Assembly (NCBI GenBank): GCA_945901245.1
Contig: CAMDKY010000005.1
Coordinates: 1-62,528, forward strand
DNA from: Polynucleobacter meluiroseus
GTDB taxonomy: Bacteria; Pseudomonadota; Gammaproteobacteria; Burkholderiales; Burkholderiaceae
Reading direction: 5' to 3'
Length of the DNA stretch: 62,528 nt
The notes beneath the pieces are model-generated. The model was given only the letters and a program-made list of their open reading frames with translations. It ran no database searches and was not told the origin of the DNA. The position numbers and the translations under genes are program-made. Below are positions 1 through 9,298 of this stretch, one piece after another (position 1 is the stretch's first letter; each line of letters begins with the position of its first letter).

Positions 1-60
1 CCATGAACGGCCCCATAGTGCACTCGGTTACAGGCCACCAGCACCCCAAGTGCAAATACC

Positions 61-556
61 CAAAATTATCCAAACTCAACCCATTTTGCTGCAATGATTT
101 ACTATGAAAAAACTCTCTCAAGTAGCGGACCTAAATTGACAGCAGTTCAGTGCTGGTGAAACAGTAACTGCTGTATTAAGTGGCGATGTTAACTTTGCTT
201 GCAATGGACTTGCGCCCTATATCGGAAATTTAACAGGGGGAAAACTGAGAGCCTTAGTAGTCTCTACCCCAGAGAGACTTGTATCTATTCCTAATACTCC
301 TACAGCACAAGAAGTAGGGATGAAAAATCTAGAGTTAATCTCAGGATGGAATGCTCTATATGGTCCTCCAAACCTTCCTGCAAATATAGTTCAGCAATGG
401 TCTAGTACACTTAATTCGCTTAAGACAAACCAAAAATGGCTCGAATCAGTGAAGATGCGAGGCGCAATTCCATCGGTGATGTCACCGCAGGAGTCGCGAG
501 TATTTATTGCGGAGCAGTTTAAGACTTATAGAGATCTCTTGCCCTATTTTCAGTGA
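61..556 (+). pseudogene. Decayed Bug/TctC periplasmic binding protein gene
   Basis: From 140 to 556 an open frame encodes the C-terminal third of a tripartite tricarboxylate transporter binding protein. It contains STPERL, a GWNALYGPPNLPA segment and a GAIPSVMSPQES tail that closely parallel the intact Bug protein at 37496-38497. Before that, positions 61-150 continue the same protein in another frame (THFAAMIYYEK aligns with the intact paralogue's QHLAVEVIL region). The frame therefore shifts between about 142 and 152. The N-terminal two thirds, including the signal peptide, are absent and no start codon is possible. I read it as a dead 5'-truncated, frameshifted copy. Positions 1-60 hold nothing I can identify. 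Confidence 0.75.
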
Positions 557-697
557 GTTTTTAACTAGAGATGCGAGTAACTTAATTGCTTAGAATGATC
601 TCGTCATCTCTTATTTACTGCATAATTGCTCGTTAGTAGTGTAAGTAAAGCACACGAGTGCGCTAAAAGCTTTTTAACCTTTAAAGGCAAATAAAAC

Positions 698-2134
698 ATG
701 TCATACCCCAATACCCGCTTGCTAATTAATGGAAGTTGGGTTGACGCGAAAGATAAAAAGACAATAGCAGTCATTAATCCTGCAAATGGCGAAGAAATTG
801 GTAGAGTTTCTTATGCTGGCAAGTATGATTTGGACGAAGCACTACTCGCTGCCCAATCAGGATTTGAAGTATGGAGTAAATATACAGCAGTGGATCGTAG
901 CAGAATAATGCGTAAGGCTGCATTACGATTGCGTGAACAGGTAGATCAGATTGCATTTATTCTGACTCAGGAGCAAGGGAAGCCTTTAGAGGAAGCGAAA
1001 GTAGAGCTAATGGCTGCAGTTGATGTAATCGAATGGATGGCTGATGAATCTGTTCGCATTTACGGCCGCATTATTCCAAGTCGCAATCTCCTTGTAAGTC
1101 AAATTGTTATTAAGGAGCCAGTAGGGCCAGTCGCAGCGTTTACGCCCTGGAATTTTCCAGTTACTCAGGTTGTACGAAAATTAAGTGCAGCCTTGGCAAC
1201 TGGATGCTCAATCATTATTAAAGCTTCAGAGGAAACTCCCGCATCTCCAGCAGCACTAATGCAAGCCTTTTTAGATGCCGGCATACCTAATGGTGTAATT
1301 GGATTAGTTTATGGAGATCCTGCAGAGATATCAAATTACTTAATTTCACACCCAGTCATACGAAAAGTATCATTTACTGGATCAACTGCTGTTGGTAAGC
1401 AGTTGGCCTCATTGGCAGGCAGTCATATGAAACGTGTCACCATGGAATTGGGGGGTCATGCACCCGTCATTATTTGTGATGATGCTGACATAGATTTAGC
1501 AGTAAAGGCTATGGTTGGGGCTAAATTTAGAAATGCTGGTCAGGTTTGCATATCGCCATCTAGGTTTTATGTACAGAAATCTGTTTCTGAGCGCTACGTT
1601 GAAGCATTTACGAATGCTGTTGCAGCCATTAATGTTGGAGATGGCCTAAAAGAATCCACAAAAATGGGCCCTCTTGCAAATATAAGAAGATTAGAAGGTG
1701 TTCAGTCACTAGTGAATGATGCTTTGAGTAAAGGGGGGAATATCCTCACAGGCGGAAATCGAATTGGGTCAAAGGGTAATTTTTTTGAGCCTACGGTAAT
1801 TAACAACATTTCTATCGACGCTAGGCTAATGAATGAGGAACCCTTTGGCCCGGTAGCAGCTTTTCAAACTTTTGAAAAGCTAGATGATGTCATTCGAGAG
1901 GCAAACCGATTACCTTTTGGTCTTTCGAGTTATGCTTTTACTAGATCTCTAAAAAATTCACATCAACTCGCTCAAAATTTAAAAGTAGGTATGCTATGGG
2001 TTAATCAAGGCGCTACTCCTTATCCTGAAATTCCTTTTGGTGGAGTGAATGATTCTGGATATGGATCTGAAGGTGGTTTTGAGGCGCTAGAAGCTTATTT
2101 GATAACAAAGTCTCTATCGATCATGAATGTTTAG
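698..2134 (+). CDS. NAD(P)-dependent aldehyde dehydrogenase, succinate-semialdehyde dehydrogenase type
   Basis: A 478-residue full-length ALDH-superfamily enzyme that oxidises an aldehyde to its acid in the cytoplasm. Visible landmarks are the TPWNFP loop with N152, the cofactor-binding K175, the FTGS motif at 227-230, the general base E250 in MELGGHAP, and the nucleophile C284 in GQVCISP. Overall it resembles GabD-type semialdehyde dehydrogenases, but the substrate cannot be read from sequence. It follows the decayed Bug gene and precedes an SDR gene on the same strand, so an uptake-plus-oxidation function is plausible. A purine-rich AAAGG lies about 11 bases before the ATG. Confidence 0.85.
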   Translation: MSYPNTRLLINGSWVDAKDKKTIAVINPANGEEIGRVSYAGKYDLDEALLAAQSGFEVWSKYTAVDRSRIMRKAALRLREQVDQIAFILTQEQGKPLEEAKVELMAAVDVIEWMADESVRIYGRIIPSRNLLVSQIVIKEPVGPVAAFTPWNFPVTQVVRKLSAALATGCSIIIKASEETPASPAALMQAFLDAGIPNGVIGLVYGDPAEISNYLISHPVIRKVSFTGSTAVGKQLASLAGSHMKRVTMELGGHAPVIICDDADIDLAVKAMVGAKFRNAGQVCISPSRFYVQKSVSERYVEAFTNAVAAINVGDGLKESTKMGPLANIRRLEGVQSLVNDALSKGGNILTGGNRIGSKGNFFEPTVINNISIDARLMNEEPFGPVAAFQTFEKLDDVIREANRLPFGLSSYAFTRSLKNSHQLAQNLKVGMLWVNQGATPYPEIPFGGVNDSGYGSEGGFEALEAYLITKSLSIMNV

Positions 2135-2235
2135 AGGCATGCTTGTGAAGTCTTTAGATAAAAAAGGGTGTTGGCTATGCCCATACATCTAAGCTAAAAT
2201 TTTCTTGCAGATTTTGATGGCAAAAGAGCTCAATA

Positions 2236-2958
2236 ATGAATAAAAGTTCGTATGCCCTGATTACAGGGGCAACCAAAGGCATCGGCAGAGCAATTTCTGA
2301 TTTGCTGATGGAGCAGGGCCAATCAGTCATAGGGATTTCTCGTAATCCAGACCCCTCTTTCAAGGGGCAATTATTTCTAGCAGATCTTTCGAATAGCTCT
2401 TCTAGAAATCAAGTGTTTAAAGAGATTACTGCCTCTTTTCCGATAGATCGATTAGTAAATAATATAGGGTTTAATCAGATACAGGGATTGCCTGACATTA
2501 CTTCGCAATATTATCAAAAGATAATTGATCTTAACTTGACCGTCACTTTAGAGTTAACTCAAGCAGTACTGCCATCGATGCTAGCTTTAGGGCATGGCAG
2601 AATAGTTAATATTGCCAGTAGATCAATGCTCGGCAGGAAAAACAGTAGTGTTTATGCTGCAGCTAAAGCAGGTCTGGTGGGGTTTACAAAATCTTGGGCT
2701 ATAGAACTCGCTCCTTCTTCCATCACAGTCAATTGTGTTGCTCCAGGACCGATTGAAACGGAGATGTTTAATCGGAACAATCCAATAGGATCCCCTGCAA
2801 GAAAGTCAATGTTAGATGCCATTCCTATGAACCGACTTGGTGATCCGCGCGAAGTCGCTTCTGCAGCCATTTATTTTTTGTCAAAAAGTGCTTCTTTTAC
2901 CACTGGCCAAACGATTTTTATCTGTGGCGGCGCTAGTATTTCTCAGCATCACTTTTAA
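2236..2958 (+). CDS. Short-chain dehydrogenase/reductase (FabG-like SDR)
   Basis: A 240-residue classical SDR. The TGATKGIG nucleotide-binding motif spans residues 10-17, NNIG (a variant of NNAG) is at 75-78, a serine pair is at 128/130, and the catalytic YAAAK has Y140 and K144. A PGPIETEM segment and a C-terminal TGQTIFICGG are typical of the family. It should reduce or oxidise a hydroxyl/keto substrate with NAD(P). It lies 100 bp after the aldehyde dehydrogenase on the same strand and may be co-transcribed. Substrate unknown. Confidence 0.85.
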   Translation: MNKSSYALITGATKGIGRAISDLLMEQGQSVIGISRNPDPSFKGQLFLADLSNSSSRNQVFKEITASFPIDRLVNNIGFNQIQGLPDITSQYYQKIIDLNLTVTLELTQAVLPSMLALGHGRIVNIASRSMLGRKNSSVYAAAKAGLVGFTKSWAIELAPSSITVNCVAPGPIETEMFNRNNPIGSPARKSMLDAIPMNRLGDPREVASAAIYFLSKSASFTTGQTIFICGGASISQHHF

Positions 2959-3134
2959 TGATGATCTGAGTATCACATAAAAGGTGTATTCAAATACGAA
3001 GTACAATTTAAATAATTAGGCGAGGAGACTAAGGATATTTAGTATCAAGCGCTTAGGAGTTACTCTCCCCAATAAATTGTTTATGCAATTCTTAATTCCT
3101 ATTTAAATCTACGAATAGAATAAAAAGAAAGTCT

Positions 3135-3908
3135 ATTATCTTAGAAATTCTGCAGCCCATACCAGTAACGCTTTCGGTACTCATTATCTTTTGCGCCTAC
3201 TTTATTTTTGGCGTATCTGGATTCGGCACGTCGATCGTTGCTGTGCCTCTATTGGTTCAGCTCTTTCCATTAACAACGGTAGTGCCCATGATAGTTCTAA
3301 TGGATGTTTGCGCTTCTTTTTATTTGGGCAGGAAATCCTCCAATGAGGCAGATAAAAAAGAGTTGCTTTGGCTTTTCCCATTTTCTTTAGTGGGTATGGT
3401 GATTGGGATTACCTTGTTAATTAATGCGCCTAGCGAACCTTTGTTGGTTATTCTCGGAATATTTGCCGGGGCAAATGGCTTAAGGGTGCTCACGAAGAAA
3501 AAAGTAGATCTTCGCAGCCCCATTTCGAAGTGGTGGGCAATGCCGTTTGGATTTTTTGGCGGAATCTTTACGGCATTATTTGCTACTGGGGGTGCAATTT
3601 ATGCATCCTATCTGGAAATGCGGATGAAAGATCCACGCATGCTCAGAACGACCATGGCCTTTGCAGTTCTAATTTTGACGGGGATGCGATTTGTATTCAT
3701 GCTTGTATCGGAATTGCTCTTGCATGTAGACGTGATAGCGCTCGCTGTGTGTATGCTATTGCCAATGATTATTGGTTTGTGGGCTGGCTCAAAAGTGCAT
3801 AGCAAGCTGAGTAGCTCAGGAATTATTAAAATCTATGGAAGTATTTTGCTGTTTTCAGGGGCGATGCTATTACTAAGAGAGCTTCCAAAGCTAGTTCGGA
3901 TTTTGTAA
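3135..3908 (+). CDS. TauE/SafE family anion exporter (probable sulfite exporter type)
   Basis: A polytopic membrane protein of the TauE/SafE family, several of whose members export sulfite or sulfonates. The conserved N-terminal FGVSGFG motif and a mid-protein FALFATGGAIYASY-like segment are visible, with about eight hydrophobic spans. The first GTG in frame (3243) would remove the first helix and GVSGFG. The frame stays open back to a stop at 3093, yet has no ATG, GTG or TTG before 3243. I therefore place the start tentatively at an ATT (3135), just after AAAGAAAG. The 3' end overlaps the convergent FAD oxidase gene by 18 bp. The family call is firm; the start and substrate are not. Confidence 0.7.
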   Translation: MILEILQPIPVTLSVLIIFCAYFIFGVSGFGTSIVAVPLLVQLFPLTTVVPMIVLMDVCASFYLGRKSSNEADKKELLWLFPFSLVGMVIGITLLINAPSEPLLVILGIFAGANGLRVLTKKKVDLRSPISKWWAMPFGFFGGIFTALFATGGAIYASYLEMRMKDPRMLRTTMAFAVLILTGMRFVFMLVSELLLHVDVIALAVCMLLPMIIGLWAGSKVHSKLSSSGIIKIYGSILLFSGAMLLLRELPKLVRIL

Positions 3909-5318
3909 AACGACTTTGTTTGGATTCATAATGCAGTGGGGGTCCAAGCTACGTTTGATCGAATGCATCAGATTCATCTCGGTTGTTGATTTACGCTCAA
4001 GCAACTCTGCAACCTTGGCCTGACCAACTCCATGCTCTGCTGAAAATGAGCCTTTGTATAAATAGACCTGATCATGCACTAGGCGATTTATTTCATGCCG
4101 CCTGTGTGGAAGCAGGCTAGACGTCTCCAGACTTAGGCCCACTAGGTTGTAGTGCAGATTACCATCGCCAAGGTGCCCAAATACAATCACTTCGGTATCG
4201 GTCCATTTTTCCATGAGTTTTTGCTTGGTGCTATCGATGAACGTGGCGAGCTCTGAAATGGGCAGAGAAATATCGTGCTTAATGACGGTACCCAATTGCA
4301 GCTGGGCTTCTGGAATGGTTTCGCGAATTTCCCACATTGATTTCGATTGCTGTATAGATTCAGCTACGATGGCATTGACAATAAGTGAGGAGTCCATAGC
4401 ATCAAGTAAGAGATTCTGAATTTCTAATCTAACCTTATCTTCGGAGTCCATGCTGGAGAGCTCGATTAGTACAATCCAATCTGCCTGATCTACCAATAGT
4501 TGCTGTGCCAACGCAAATCGATCCGATACCAACTCGATTGCGCGATTTGATATCAACTCAAATGCCGTTAGATCGGCGCTAAACCCCTTTTGTACTTGCT
4601 GTAATAAGGCAATACTCGATGCAACATCATTTACTTTCACAAGGGCAGTGATCTTTGTTGTAGGTAATGGGAAGACTTTTAAGGTGGCTGCAGTAATAAT
4701 GCCAAGCGTCCCTTCTGATCCAATAAAAAGATCTTTTAATGAATAACCAGTATTGTCTTTTCGAAGACCCCGTAGGCCATTCCAAATTTCGCCGCTTGCG
4801 GTAACTACCTCTAGTCCAAGAGTCAGGACGCGCATATTCCCATATCGAAGCACTTGAACCCCGCCTGCATTGGTGGCTAAGTTTCCACCAATCGTGCAGC
4901 TGCCTTCTGCCGCTAAGCTAAGGGGAAATAATGTGCCATGCTCCAACGCTGCGTCCTGAACCTGCTTTAATATCGCCCCAGCCCCTACAGTGATGGTGGA
5001 GTTTTGAATGTCAACATCGAAAATCTGATTCAATCGAACCAACAAAATGATGACAGAGTCGCCCGTGTTATCTGGCGTCGCTCCGCCGCACAAGCCGGTA
5101 TTGCCGCCTTGCGGCACGATTGATATCCGATATGTGTTGCAAATTTTGACGAGGCTAGCAACTTCGGTCGTGTTACCCGGCTTTAAGACTGCGATTGCCT
5201 TGCCTGTATAGCGCTTTCCCCAATCCGTTAGGTATGGATTTTTATCCTCATCTTTATCAAGCACGTATTGTTTTCCAATAGCGCTCTCAAATTCAGAAAG
5301 AACAGACTGCACGGACAT
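3891..5318 (-). CDS. FAD-linked 2-hydroxyacid oxidase/dehydrogenase (GlcD/D2HGDH-like)
   Basis: About 475 residues. An N-terminal PCMH-type FAD-binding domain contains QGGNTGLCGG (around residues 70-79), EGSCTIGGNLATNAGG and GSEGTLGI. A C-terminal FAD-oxidase domain carries the metal-binding HLGDGNLH and EHGVG. Such enzymes oxidise D-2-hydroxyacids such as D-lactate, glycolate or D-2-hydroxyglutarate to 2-oxoacids. An upstream in-frame ATG at 5360 would overlap the preceding gene by 35 bp. I prefer the ATG at 5318, seven bases past that gene's stop. It is probably co-transcribed with the thiamine-diphosphate enzyme and the Bug protein upstream. Actual substrate unknown. Confidence 0.8.
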   Translation of the reverse strand: MSVQSVLSEFESAIGKQYVLDKDEDKNPYLTDWGKRYTGKAIAVLKPGNTTEVASLVKICNTYRISIVPQGGNTGLCGGATPDNTGDSVIILLVRLNQIFDVDIQNSTITVGAGAILKQVQDAALEHGTLFPLSLAAEGSCTIGGNLATNAGGVQVLRYGNMRVLTLGLEVVTASGEIWNGLRGLRKDNTGYSLKDLFIGSEGTLGIITAATLKVFPLPTTKITALVKVNDVASSIALLQQVQKGFSADLTAFELISNRAIELVSDRFALAQQLLVDQADWIVLIELSSMDSEDKVRLEIQNLLLDAMDSSLIVNAIVAESIQQSKSMWEIRETIPEAQLQLGTVIKHDISLPISELATFIDSTKQKLMEKWTDTEVIVFGHLGDGNLHYNLVGLSLETSSLLPHRRHEINRLVHDQVYLYKGSFSAEHGVGQAKVAELLERKSTTEMNLMHSIKRSLDPHCIMNPNKVVLQNPN

Positions 5319-5325
5319 ACCTGAT

Positions 5326-6963
5326 TTAGTTACGTCGAATGCTTGGGGCCGGCACTCCATCGATCATGATGTTTAAGCATGACGGTAACTTGCTAGCGAT
5401 TGCCCGGTGCGCTGCTGGTAATACCTGTTCTTTTTCAGTGACCAGCTCTCCAAAGCCACCAAAGGCAGCGCAGACTTTTTCATAATGCGTTGGTAGTAAT
5501 TCACAGCCGATGACGCGGGCTTGACCATATTCTCTAATTTGGATTTGATGTTCGGCATTCCAGCAGGCATCATTGCCGACAACAAGTAAGAATGGGAGTT
5601 GGTAGCGCACTGCGGTATCTATTTCGGCACTATGAAAACCAAAGGTGCCATCACCCACAACCGCAACAACGGGAGCGCCAGGCCTGGCTAAACTTGCTGC
5701 TGTAGCAAACGGTAATCCTGCGCCAATTGATCCAGCAACGCCATTAATTACTCGATTCGGTGCATTTAAACATGCCTGAGCCCACTGGCCAATCTCGCCG
5801 CCATCGCTCACTAAAACCGATTCGGGATGGCTATCTAATATTGCCTGCAATGGCGCCAATGCTTGGGCTGGATGCAATTTATCTGGACTAGAGGGAGCGC
5901 TGCTCCAGGCTGCAGGGCGATAAGTGATTGCTGCATGAACCTCTACCTGCCACTCACGTGCTGTGCTGGTTGTAGGCCCATTTAATTCGATGATGGCCTT
6001 GATGGCACTATGCACATCTGCGCGCGTTGTTAGTAGAAGTTTCGAGCCAACTGCCCTTTGGGTTCGCTCAATCTCACTTGTTTCGGGGTCAATTTGAAAA
6101 AATACACAGTCTTTATGAAAGTTTGGCGCCTTCCCAAATTTCAGGGTGAAGTCTAGCTTTTTGCCAAGTAGTAAGACGCAATCGGATTGCGCAAGCACCT
6201 CAGAAAAGGCGCCTAAGCATGGATCTCCAATGCCCCTCGGGCTTTCCATACCGATGACTGGGATACCCAAAGAGGCCTCTAAGCTGGCTAAAGTTTTACG
6301 GCCTGCCTGTGATTGCATCATCGGCCCCGTTAATACCAAAGGCTTCTTTGCTTTGAGTAATGCGGCAATCATTTCCTGGATTACGGGCTTGTCTGCCTTA
6401 ATTGGAATGGATTCAAAATCAGCCGCCTTTGGCATTGATGTGCCACTATCAAAAGCATTATCTAAAGCATCGGAGGGGAGGCTGATGTGTACTGGTCCAG
6501 GCCTGCCAGACCTCGCAATTGACACGGCTTTTGCAAAATCACCAGGTAGTTCAGTTACAGTTTTGCAAACCCAGGACGCCTTTGTTAGCGGGGCGGCAAT
6601 ATCAGCTTGCGCCATCTCCTGAAATGCCCCCATACCCAATTGGTTGATCGGCGCATGTCCTGATAGCAGCACAACAGGTGACTCGGCCATTCCTGCAGTG
6701 TATAGCGCAGATACCGCATTGGCATGACCAGGACCGCCCGTTACTAGCGCAATGCCAATCTCCCCTGTCAGTCTTGCCCATGCATCTGCCATATGGACTG
6801 CTGCCGCTTCATGCCGAGTATGAAACAGTTTGATTTTCTGATCGTATACAGCATCAAAAATCGGCATGATGTGGTTGCCAGACAAAGTAAATACATTGCT
6901 TATTCCTGCGGATTGCATTGAAGTGACTAAGGCATCGGCGCCTCGTATGATTTGACTGGACAT
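5326..6963 (-). CDS. Thiamine-diphosphate-dependent enzyme, acetolactate synthase/decarboxylase superfamily
   Basis: 545 residues with the three-domain architecture of acetolactate synthases, benzoylformate decarboxylases and oxalyl-CoA decarboxylases. E52 in RHEAAAVHMADAWAR is the conserved cofactor-activating glutamate. VVGDGTFGF (GDG at 437-439) followed by N464 is the ThDP/Mg motif. It is too divergent from biosynthetic IlvB to be called that, and no small subunit follows. Adjacent genes encode an FAD 2-hydroxyacid oxidase and a Bug binding protein, so decarboxylation or lyase cleavage of a 2-oxoacid is the natural guess. Sulfopyruvate is one candidate, given the sulfolactate genes next door. 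Confidence 0.75.
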   Translation of the reverse strand: MSSQIIRGADALVTSMQSAGISNVFTLSGNHIMPIFDAVYDQKIKLFHTRHEAAAVHMADAWARLTGEIGIALVTGGPGHANAVSALYTAGMAESPVVLLSGHAPINQLGMGAFQEMAQADIAAPLTKASWVCKTVTELPGDFAKAVSIARSGRPGPVHISLPSDALDNAFDSGTSMPKAADFESIPIKADKPVIQEMIAALLKAKKPLVLTGPMMQSQAGRKTLASLEASLGIPVIGMESPRGIGDPCLGAFSEVLAQSDCVLLLGKKLDFTLKFGKAPNFHKDCVFFQIDPETSEIERTQRAVGSKLLLTTRADVHSAIKAIIELNGPTTSTAREWQVEVHAAITYRPAAWSSAPSSPDKLHPAQALAPLQAILDSHPESVLVSDGGEIGQWAQACLNAPNRVINGVAGSIGAGLPFATAASLARPGAPVVAVVGDGTFGFHSAEIDTAVRYQLPFLLVVGNDACWNAEHQIQIREYGQARVIGCELLPTHYEKVCAAFGGFGELVTEKEQVLPAAHRAIASKLPSCLNIMIDGVPAPSIRRN

Positions 6964-7171
6964 GAGTTCTTTCTGGACGATTTGATTATTTACTTCTAAG
7001 TCGACTGCTTAACTTTAAATATGCAACCAATCAGAATATAGGGTTTTTCTTTAGCTTCATTGGACATTAATCTCAGCATCTGCTTAAAGTAGGGTGAGAT
7101 TGTGTAAGACCGACTGAATCACTGCATTAGGCATGGTTAGGCTCAGCGAGAAGAAACTTAAATTAACTATG

Positions 7172-7203
7172 AAAAAAAGCCACTTAATATTGCGTGGCTT
7201 TAA
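7172..7203 (-). terminator. Rho-independent terminator after the Bug gene
   Basis: Read on the minus strand, AAAGCCAC and GTGGCTTT form an 8-bp stem around a 10-base loop, followed by a run of T. It lies 23 bp past the stop of the Bug gene at 7226-8215. It may be partial, because the downstream ThDP gene is on the same strand. Confidence 0.75.
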
Positions 7204-7225
7204 GTGGGATAAATAGATTATGTTA

Positions 7226-8215
7226 TCAACGTGCTTGAATTTTGCGACCTTTAATGACCTTATCCCAGTTAACAGACTCAGCTTGAATTTGCTCAGCAAA
7301 TTGTTTTGGCGTATTAACAACGGCAGTGAGGCCATTGAATTCTAGGCTTTTTTGCATTGCTTCCGATTTAACTGCCTTAACAGTGGCGTCGTAAATTTTA
7401 TCTAAGATGATTTTGGGTGTTTTTGCGGGTGCAACCAAGCCAAACCAGCCTGTGCTCTCAAACCCGATGATTCCACCTTCCGCAATGGTAGGTACATTTG
7501 GTAGTTGTGGAACCCGCTTAGCACTGGTTACGCCAATTGGCTTAATTTGACCTGCTTTGGCAAAGCCAGCCGCAGCGGTGAGATTACTAACCATAAAGTC
7601 AATCTGAGTGGCAACTAAATCATTTAGCGCAGCAGACTCACCTTTATAGGGAATATGTGTTGCTGGGATACCTGCAGCAAAAGTTAGGTTCTCGCCGGCC
7701 ATATGTACCTGACTGCCTATGCCAGCAGAGCCAAAATTAAGGTCTTTGGTTTTAGCATATGCAATAAATTCAGCAAGATTATTTGCAGGAATTTTTTTGC
7801 TGACAGAGAGAAGCATTGGTCCGCTAGCTACATTTGTAATGACAGTAAAGTCATTGGCGTAACTAAAAGACAAATTTTTGTATAAATATGGATTGACAGT
7901 TAGCATACTTCCTGAAGCAAGCATGATGGTGTAACCATCAGCGGGAGCCTGTGCAACAAATTCGGCGGCAATATTCCCGCCAGCGCCGCCTTTATTCTCG
8001 ACAATCACATTTTGACCAAGGTCTTTGGTCAGCTGTTGTGCAAGCAGGCGCCCCAAAATATCGGTCGTACCACCTGCGGCAAACGGTATGATTAATTTGA
8101 TTGGCTTAGTTGGCCAGCTTTGGGCTTGAGTCAGCGTGCTAACCCCCGCGATGAGCATTAAACCAAACAGCTTGATGGCATTTCTTTTAATAGAACTAAT
8201 CGGCTTCATAAACAT
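7226..8215 (-). CDS. Bug/TctC-family periplasmic solute-binding protein
   Basis: 329 residues beginning with a signal peptide that ends near TLTQAQ, followed by SWPTKPIKLIIPFAAGGTTD, the standard Bug N-terminus. GGAGGNIAAEFVAQAPADGYT and HIPYKGE...ALNDL are family landmarks. It would bind a carboxylate in the periplasm for a TctAB-type permease, but no tctA or tctB lies in the window. It is divergent from the sulfolactate genes (slcC-like at 8363) and upstream of the ThDP and FAD enzymes. It could therefore serve as the sulfolactate (SlcH-like) binding protein; ligand not determinable here. A GGAGAG sits just before the ATG. Confidence 0.85.
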   Translation of the reverse strand: MFMKPISSIKRNAIKLFGLMLIAGVSTLTQAQSWPTKPIKLIIPFAAGGTTDILGRLLAQQLTKDLGQNVIVENKGGAGGNIAAEFVAQAPADGYTIMLASGSMLTVNPYLYKNLSFSYANDFTVITNVASGPMLLSVSKKIPANNLAEFIAYAKTKDLNFGSAGIGSQVHMAGENLTFAAGIPATHIPYKGESAALNDLVATQIDFMVSNLTAAAGFAKAGQIKPIGVTSAKRVPQLPNVPTIAEGGIIGFESTGWFGLVAPAKTPKIILDKIYDATVKAVKSEAMQKSLEFNGLTAVVNTPKQFAEQIQAESVNWDKVIKGRKIQAR

Positions 8216-8362
8216 ACATCTCTCCAGTTGATTTAAATTTCAAAACACTTTTGTAATTATTGGCGATTTTTTAATTTTTATTTCATTTTTTTAACAATAC
8301 AGGGAAAACTAAAAATAGACTTGGGTGTTGCAAGACATCTAAATCATCTATATGATATGTAT

Positions 8363-9298
8363 ATGTCATCTATTTTCATCTCCGAATTCATTACAAGTCA
8401 AGCCCTAGAAACCCTGCGTTCTGCACATGATGTCATTTATGAGCCAGAAAGCTATAAAAAGCGTGACGAGCTAATTTCTGCACTGCACAATATGGATGCC
8501 TTGATCGTGCGCAATTTGACCCAGGTTAACCAAGCTTTGCTGGATGGAGCGCCACAACTTCAGGTTGTTGGACGTCTTGGCGTGGGCCTAGAAAATATTG
8601 AATTGCCTGCATGTGCGAAGCGCAATATAAAGGTTATCCCTGCAACGGGTGCGAACGCCGAGTCTGTCGCGGAGTATGTGATTGGCACGGCTCTGGCATT
8701 GACGCGTGGCTTTTTGCCGGCAACAGTACAAACCTTAGACGGCAGCTGGCCGCGTCCCCATTTTTCTGGATACCACGAGTTCACTGGCAAGACCTTGGGT
8801 GTTGTTGGATTTGGCAGTATTGGCCGCGTTACGGCACAAAAAGCCCTTGCCTTTGGCTTGAAATGCCTTGCGTATGATCCGATGCTCTCTGGTAAATCAG
8901 TCGATATTGGCGGCACTGCTGTTCCGCTGGTAACGCTGGATGCCTTATTGGCATCCAGTGATACGGTTACTTTGCATCTGCCCCTTTTGCCAGAAACCCG
9001 CGGTCTATTTTCCGCAGCTACCTTAGACAAAATGAAGCAGGGCGCCTGCTTAATTAATACAGCACGCGGAGGCATTGTTGATGAAAAGGCCTTAGCTGAG
9101 CGTTTGCGCTCCCGCCGTTTAGGTGGCGCTGCTTTGGATGTATTTGAAAAAGAGCCTGCGACAGACCTTTCTCACTTTGCTGGATTAAGTAACTTTATTG
9201 CAACGCCACATATTGCTGGAGTGACAAGCGAGAGCAATGAGCGTGTTAGCCAGATGATTGCCGACGAAGTCATTCATTTTTTGGGGAGCAGAAAATGA
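8363..9298 (+). CDS. slcC: D-isomer-specific 2-hydroxyacid dehydrogenase, probable (S)-sulfolactate dehydrogenase
   Basis: About 311 residues. The NAD-binding VGFGSIGR, the catalytic arginine in NTARGGIVDE, the glutamate in FEKEP and the histidine in ATPHIAG are all present. SlcC of Chromohalobacter salexigens belongs to this family and, with ComC, interconverts sulfolactate enantiomers via sulfopyruvate. The assignment rests on context: the next four genes are comC-, suyA-, suyB- and suyR-like. A TTG 42 bases upstream is also in frame, but ATG at 8363 begins the conserved domain. No Shine-Dalgarno sequence is evident at either. The stop overlaps the next start (ATGA). Confidence 0.7.
   Translation: MSSIFISEFITSQALETLRSAHDVIYEPESYKKRDELISALHNMDALIVRNLTQVNQALLDGAPQLQVVGRLGVGLENIELPACAKRNIKVIPATGANAESVAEYVIGTALALTRGFLPATVQTLDGSWPRPHFSGYHEFTGKTLGVVGFGSIGRVTAQKALAFGLKCLAYDPMLSGKSVDIGGTAVPLVTLDALLASSDTVTLHLPLLPETRGLFSAATLDKMKQGACLINTARGGIVDEKALAERLRSRRLGGAALDVFEKEPATDLSHFAGLSNFIATPHIAGVTSESNERVSQMIADEVIHFLGSRK

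Noticed and set aside
1-66. Open minus-strand frame reading into the left edge (segment with VFALGVLVACNRVHYG)
   Set aside because: Only about 20 codons, no start codon and no recognisable family; could be the start of a membrane protein outside the window but cannot be supported.
6146-6622. 158-codon plus-strand open frame opposite the ThDP enzyme
   Set aside because: Lies wholly within a well-supported gene on the other strand; codon pattern is a mirror of that gene and there is no ribosome-binding site.
5326-6963. Calling the ThDP enzyme a second Xsc or biosynthetic IlvB
   Set aside because: It lacks the Xsc-specific N-terminal segments seen at 15575 and has no IlvN-type small subunit beside it.
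7084-7335. 83-codon minus-strand open frame overlapping the end of the Bug gene
   Set aside because: It spans the terminator and a gene in another frame and has no recognisable sequence; a shadow frame.
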